From contig CAAFJI010000008.1 in NCBI GenBank assembly GCA_900763175.1, positions 1 to 10,477 of the forward strand: a DNA stretch of 10,477 nt, in the 5' to 3' direction. Numbering within the stretch: position 1 is the stretch's first letter; every line of letters starts with the position of its first letter. Origin of the DNA: Lachnospiraceae bacterium (GTDB lineage Bacteria; Bacillota; Clostridia; Lachnospirales; Lachnospiraceae). The translations under genes were made by a program, and so were the position numbers. The notes below the pieces were generated by a model. It did not search any database. It was not told the origin of the DNA and saw nothing but the letters and a program-made list of their open reading frames with translations. Positions 7,158-10,477 of this stretch are shown here, piece after piece.

Positions 7158-7220
7158 CCCAAAATCATTCCTGCAATCTGTATTTCCCACCTTGCAGGAA
7201 TGATTTTGGAGGCACGCTCT
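7158..7220. repeat. Palindromic repeat fragment forming an 18-bp hairpin
   Basis: The right half (7192-7220) matches the right end of the 162-bp repeat (10308-10336) at 28 of 29 bases, ending in CACGCTCT. The left half (7158-7180) is the same end inverted, 23 of 23 bases identical to the complement of 10304-10326. The two halves form a perfect 18-bp stem (7159-7176 with 7192-7209) with a 15-nt loop. It lies between the dipeptidase stop (7240) and the HPt promoter. There is no U tract on either strand, so it is not a convincing intrinsic terminator, but it could slow exonucleases or polymerase at the 3' end of the dipeptidase mRNA. Confidence 0.8.
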
Positions 7221-7239
7221 GGGATTTCACCATTTATGT

Positions 7240-8724
7240 TCAGGCATCAGACCTTGAATAAGAATTTTTCATCTGCCCGCTTAATTCATACAAAACCTTG
7301 TCCAGTGTTGAGGTGGCTTCCTTTTTCACCATCTCGGCAATTTTCTCATTGGCCTCCTCACGGAGTGCCATTCTCTTTTCACAGTCTGCCTCTTTTTCCA
7401 GAAGAGCGTCATAATGGTCAATCAGCTCATGTCCTTTTGACATCACCCTTTCCTGATAGCGCTCAATATGGAAAACAGAGCTCTTATAAGAAGCGTCAGC
7501 CATGGCTCCGATCATACGGCAGACCCAGTAGAAATTATCTGTCGTAACTTCCTTTGTCGTATTTGCAAAATAATCCGGAGTTTTGGAAACAGCTGCATAA
7601 AATGGTACAAGTACGTTAAACGCATTGGAAGCAAATGCAATCCACTGCAGAATATTGCTGTCCTTTTCTTTATCCGGGCGCATCTGGATCACAGACAGGA
7701 AGTCCGTTCTGTTAACGCCAATGGAACGGAATGCACCCTTCAATGCCTTGTCTCCATAGGCAGCATAAGGATCATAGGGTGTTCCCTGATAGTGTGAGGA
7801 CAGTACATATTTCACATCTTCCACTGTAACCTTCTTTTCCGGAACCATACACCAGGGAAGATCATCGGAATATGGAGTAAATTCTGCATTCGGTCCGTCC
7901 CAGATTTTTGTTCTTGGATTGAGGTAACGCAGCATAAACCAGGCTCTAGGTGTGTTGTATACATGGTCAGAGTCATCATGGCTTCCAAATGCATCTCTTG
8001 GATTCAGAGTCCCGTCAAGGGAAAGGTTCAGATGATTTTTTTCGATAAACTCTTTCATGTCAGGAGAGCACATATATTCTTCCTGTGAAGTAAGTGCATC
8101 CTCCAGATCAAACTCGTCAGTGCCCAACTGGTTAGGCATTACCACATAAACATCGTCCGGCACCTTTCTTGCGATCCAGTGATGGCCACCGATGGTTTCC
8201 AGCCACCAGATCTCGTCCTGATCCTGAAAAGCGATGCCATTCATCTCATAAGTACCATATGTTTCCAGAATGCTGCCAAGGCGCTTTACGCCCTCACGGG
8301 CACTGTGAATATAAGGAAGTACGATAGAAACAATGTCTTCCTCTCCGATTCCTCCGGCAATCTCCTCTTTGCCGTCCCCGGCCGGATGATAAACAACCAG
8401 CGGATCAGCCCCCAGAACACGGGGATTAGATGTGATGGTTTCTGTCGCTGTCATTCCGACCTTTGCCTCATTTACTCCGCTTGCAGCCCAGATTCCCTCT
8501 CCTTCTACTGCATTCGGAACAGAGGTGTAGCCCATGGGATCATCTGGCAGATCAATTTCCACATGGGAAATAACAGATTTGTATTTTCGAGGCTGTTCCT
8601 CTGGATGAACGACCACGAATTTTTTCGGCATATAATGTCCTGCTCCAGAATCATCATTTCTGGCAATCATGGTAGAACCATCGTAAGATGCCTTTTTTCC
8701 GACTAAAATTGTTGTGCAGCCCAT
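7240..8724 (-). CDS. pepD: C69 family dipeptidase (PepD type)
   Basis: A 494-residue cysteine dipeptidase of peptidase family C69, the N-terminal-nucleophile group that includes lactobacillal PepDA. The N-terminus MGCTTILVGKKASYDGSTM is close to lactobacillal PepD. Cys3 is the expected nucleophile, exposed after removal of the first residues, and there is no signal peptide, so it acts in the cytosol. Other conserved blocks are the NDD after the start (23-25), GVNEAKVGMTATETI (83-97), EIWWLETIGGHHWIARKVPD (171-190) and YVVMPNQ (193-199). Role: hydrolysis of broad-range dipeptides to recycle amino acids. The start at 8724 has AAGGAGG about 10 nt upstream. A likely -10, TATGAT (8758-8753), lacks a clear -35. 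It appears to be transcribed alone, and is divergent from the amino-acid exporter genes. Confidence 0.92.
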   Translation of the reverse strand: MGCTTILVGKKASYDGSTMIARNDDSGAGHYMPKKFVVVHPEEQPRKYKSVISHVEIDLPDDPMGYTSVPNAVEGEGIWAASGVNEAKVGMTATETITSNPRVLGADPLVVYHPAGDGKEEIAGGIGEEDIVSIVLPYIHSAREGVKRLGSILETYGTYEMNGIAFQDQDEIWWLETIGGHHWIARKVPDDVYVVMPNQLGTDEFDLEDALTSQEEYMCSPDMKEFIEKNHLNLSLDGTLNPRDAFGSHDDSDHVYNTPRAWFMLRYLNPRTKIWDGPNAEFTPYSDDLPWCMVPEKKVTVEDVKYVLSSHYQGTPYDPYAAYGDKALKGAFRSIGVNRTDFLSVIQMRPDKEKDSNILQWIAFASNAFNVLVPFYAAVSKTPDYFANTTKEVTTDNFYWVCRMIGAMADASYKSSVFHIERYQERVMSKGHELIDHYDALLEKEADCEKRMALREEANEKIAEMVKKEATSTLDKVLYELSGQMKNSYSRSDA

Positions 8725-8875
8725 TTTCTAATTTCCTCCTTGGAATTCTTCTATCATATTTGCATTACCCCATACACTTTTGGTATTACGGCTGGGTTTT
8801 TATTCCTTTCTATGTTAGCACAATCCCCCTTACATGAAAACCAGAAATTATAAAAGTTCCCGCCATATTATATGG

Positions 8876-8904
8876 TTGTATCTGAGTGCCGGAAGCTTTA
8901 TACT
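8876..8904 (+). promoter_or_regulatory. Promoter of the exporter genes
   Basis: TTGTAT (8876-8881) and TATACT (8899-8904) are 17 bp apart, about 45 nt before the ATG at 8950. The box pattern resembles the TTGTAC/TATAAT promoter at 2333-2361. The rest of the 225-bp divergent spacer (8725-8949) shows no operator or riboswitch that I can recognise. Confidence 0.55.
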
Positions 8905-8949
8905 AAAAGATGTTTGAAACCTTATCTGTACAGGAAAGGAGCTTGCTTT

Positions 8950-9714
8950 ATGCAGACTGCCACTGAATATTTACACATTTTTCTGGACATGGGAGATGCT
9001 CTTTTGTCAAGTGGTGCGGAAATTTTCCGTGTAGAAGATACTTTGAATCGGATGGGCTACGCTTGCGGTGCTTCTCAGATGAACGTATTTGTGATCACCT
9101 CCAGCATTGTGATCACCATGGAGTTTCCTGGTTCCGCTGCTCATACACAGACGCGGCGGATCCATGAAGACGGGGGAAATGATTTTACCAGACTGGAACA
9201 GCTGAACGATCTAAGCAGACGTTTTTGTAAAGCCCCACTCTCTCCTCAGGAATTGAAAACAGAATTAAAAAAAATCAATGAACAGAAGCCTCTTCCTGCC
9301 GCCAAGCTTGCCGGCAGCATTCTGGCAGCGTGCAGCTTTGCTCTTTTTTATGGCGGCAATGCCTGGGACGCTCTTTTTGCAGGAGCCGCTGCCGTCCTGA
9401 TATGGATGTTCCAGCAATATCTTCGCCCTGTGTGTATGAATGACGTTACATTTCAGTTTGCGGCCTCTTTTCTCACCGGCTGTTTTATCTGCGCCGGCTG
9501 TGCTATGATTTCCGGTCTCCATCTGGATAAGATCATGATCGGCGACATTATGCTTCTGATTCCCGGACTTATGACAACCAATGCCATCCGTGATGTGTTG
9601 ATTGGTGATACTCTTTCCGGAATTATACGTCTGATTGCCGCACTTCTGCTTGCAGCTGCACTGGCTCTTGGATTTATTGCAGCAATTCTTTTATTCAGGA
9701 GGATGGGATTTTGA
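8950..9714 (+). CDS. ThrE/YjjP-type threonine/serine exporter, large subunit
   Basis: A 254-residue membrane protein matching the larger half of split ThrE-type exporters (DUF1212, YjjP of E. coli), which export threonine/serine or related small acids with a YjjB-like partner. The soluble N-terminal part has SSGAEIFRVEDTLNRMG (20-36) and VITSSIVITM (48-57), with H65/R69/R70 following. Roughly five hydrophobic segments come after: about 118-136, 142-157, 168-188, 195-210 and 225-247. Between or within them lie MNDVTFQFAASF (163-174) and LLIPGLMTTNAIRD (202-215), both typical of the family. The ATG at 8950 is preceded by AAAGGAG (8935-8941) with an 8-nt gap; a GTG at 8872 in the same frame overlaps the promoter and is less likely. 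The stop overlaps the TTG start of the partner gene. The exported substrate is inferred from the family; YjjPB itself has also been linked to succinate. Confidence 0.88.
   Translation: MQTATEYLHIFLDMGDALLSSGAEIFRVEDTLNRMGYACGASQMNVFVITSSIVITMEFPGSAAHTQTRRIHEDGGNDFTRLEQLNDLSRRFCKAPLSPQELKTELKKINEQKPLPAAKLAGSILAACSFALFYGGNAWDALFAGAAAVLIWMFQQYLRPVCMNDVTFQFAASFLTGCFICAGCAMISGLHLDKIMIGDIMLLIPGLMTTNAIRDVLIGDTLSGIIRLIAALLLAAALALGFIAAILLFRRMGF
9697..9702 (+). promoter_or_regulatory. Ribosome binding site setting a TTG start
   Basis: A perfect AGGAGG lies 8 nt before the TTG at 9711. It sits inside the last codons of the large-subunit gene, and the TTG overlaps that gene's TGA stop (TTGA). This favours the TTG over the in-frame ATG at 9726, whose upstream AGGA is weaker. 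Confidence 0.7.
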
Positions 9715-10144
9715 ACCAGGAAGTAATGATTCAGCTGATTACCGGAGCCCTGGGTTCGGTCAGCTTCGGAATTTTATTTCATATAAAAAATAAATATCTG
9801 CCTCTTTCTGCTTTTGGCGGATTTCTGGGATGGCTTATTTACCTTCTGGGAAAAGGAATGTGGAGCGGTGTTTTCCTGCCTTCCCTCCTGGCTGGATTTC
9901 TGGTGGATGTTTATGCAGAAATCCTTGCAAGGAAACCTCCACCTCCTTTTTCGTTACCTCTGTGATTCCGCTAATCCCCGGAAGCACTTTATACTATTGT
10001 ATGAGCAGCATTGTGGAAGGAAATACCCTGCAGGCTCTCGCTTATGGACAGGATACCTTTCTCTTTGCCCTGGGAATTGCTGCTGGCATGAGTATTGCAT
10101 GGGCAATCTGCTATTTCCTGCGAAAAATAAATAGAAAAAAATAA
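9711..10144 (+). pseudogene. YjjB/ThrE small exporter subunit, broken by a -1 frameshift
   Basis: The reading frame from the TTG at 9711 encodes 75 good residues of the smaller ThrE-type subunit (DUF3815, YjjB), ending VDVYAEILARK. It then runs into PPPPFSLPL and stops near 9965. The missing half lies in the -1 frame from 9935 to the TAA at 10142-10144: TSTSFFVTSVIPLIPGSTLY and onward, ending FLRKINRKK. Joined at AAA (9933-9935), the two give a continuous 144-residue protein of normal family length with four or so membrane segments and the conserved IPLIPG block. The break fits loss of one A from AAAA. Apart from that base the gene is intact, with no other stops, so the change is either very recent or a sequencing/assembly error. 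A canonical slippery heptamer is absent. If the break is real, the large subunit next door has lost its local partner. Confidence 0.88.
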
Positions 10145-10174
10145 GGTATCTCCCCTTTCCAATCCCTGTGGACC

Positions 10175-10336
10175 AGAGCGTGTTTGAAAAATGCTTTCTG
10201 CAAGATGTGCGTCACAGTTTGTGGGAAATTTGTCTCGGATAAGGGCGTCGTAGCGGGCTACGACAACCGAATTCGGGACAAAAGTCCCGCAAAGTGGGGC
10301 GTGCAGATTGCAGGAATGATTTTGGGGGCACGCTCT
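10175..10336 (+). repeat. 162-bp structured repeat with terminal inverted repeats, copy A
   Basis: The unit begins AGAGCGTG and ends CACGCTCT, a perfect 8-bp inverted pair at its two tips. It carries two compact hairpins: a 7-bp stem with CGGG loop (10247-10253 with 10258-10264) and a 6-bp stem with AAAA loop (10274-10279 with 10284-10289). CTGCAA and TTGCAG near the two ends could also pair over a distance. No credible coding frame is present. The next copy follows directly. The layout (short, non-coding, terminal inverted repeats, internal hairpins, rearranged relatives nearby) is that of a MITE-like element; I do not recognise a named family. The 30 bases between the exporter stop and this copy show nothing I can identify. 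Confidence 0.85.
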
Positions 10337-10477
10337 AGAGCGTGTTTGAAAAAGGCTTTCTGTAAGATGTGCGTCACAGTTTGTGGAAAATTTGTCTCGG
10401 ATGAGGGCGTCGTAGCGGGCTACGGCAACCGAATTCGGGACAAAAGTCCCGCAAAATGGGGCGTGCAGATTGCAGGA
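10337..10477 (+). repeat. 162-bp structured repeat, copy B, cut by window edge
   Basis: Head-to-tail second copy, 141 bases of which are in the window. It differs from copy A at 6 of 141 positions with no indel (about 96% identical); five of the six changes are transitions. One change converts a T-A pair of the first hairpin into T-G, which keeps the stem in plus-strand RNA but not in the complementary strand. The end with its expected CACGCTCT lies beyond the edge. The junction of the copies (10329-10344) is a perfect 16-bp palindrome made of the two abutting tips. Confidence 0.85.

Noticed and set aside
7159..7209. Intrinsic terminator of the dipeptidase gene
   Set aside because: The stem is strong, but no U tract follows on the minus strand (GAAAAAGAATGG comes next), and the sequence is explained by the repeat family.
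8872..8949. GTG start upstream of the exporter large subunit
   Set aside because: It overlaps the promoter and has no ribosome binding site, unlike the ATG at 8950.
9930..9938. Programmed -1 ribosomal frameshift
   Set aside because: No X-XXY-YYZ slippery heptamer or obvious downstream stem is seen, and ThrE-type small subunits are not known to me to be recoded.
10175..10477. CRISPR-like or VNTR array
   Set aside because: The units are long, directly abutting and similar throughout, without alternating unique spacers; terminal inverted repeats fit a mobile element better.

Overview
The window looks like chromosomal DNA of a gut Firmicute of the Lachnospiraceae type (Blautia/Ruminococcus-like). 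Reasons: strong AGGAGG-like ribosome binding sites before nearly every gene, sigma-A-type promoters with 17-bp spacers, moderate GC, a DUF4317 protein, a lactobacillal/clostridial-type C69 dipeptidase and a split ThrE-type exporter. This is inference from gene content; no marker gene is present.

Layout. (1) Bases 1-2206, minus strand: two overlapping glycosyltransferase genes, a CgeB-like GT-B enzyme followed by a family 2 GT-A enzyme that runs off the left edge. They are probably the start of a cell-surface polysaccharide operon. (2) Bases 2390-3541, plus strand: a divergent two-gene unit, a small acidic secreted protein of unknown function and an HD-domain protein resembling the (p)ppGpp-hydrolase half of RelA/SpoT. 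It ends at a long convergent hairpin (3548-3595). (3) Bases 6575-3597, minus strand: a compact operon of a cystathionine-synthase-family PLP enzyme, a MalY/PatB-type C-S lyase and a short DUF4317 protein, overlapping by 20 and 4 bp. The two PLP enzymes can form a transsulfuration route from cysteine to homocysteine. (4) Bases 7076-6726, minus: an orphan histidine-phosphotransfer (HPt) protein with its own good promoter. (5) Bases 8724-7240, minus: a C69 dipeptidase. (6) Bases 8950-10144, plus: a two-subunit threonine/serine exporter of the ThrE (YjjP/YjjB) type, whose second gene carries a clean -1 frameshift at about 9933-9936. (7) Bases 10175-10477: two head-to-tail copies of a 162-bp repeat with 8-bp terminal inverted repeats and internal hairpins.

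The least ordinary part is the repeat family. Beside the tandem pair, rearranged pieces sit at 6681-6727 and 7158-7220, in the two spacers that bracket the HPt gene, and one supplies two of the three bases of the HPt stop codon. It looks like a MITE-like, non-coding, structured element. I do not recognise it by name. The rest is mostly ordinary housekeeping and accessory metabolism.
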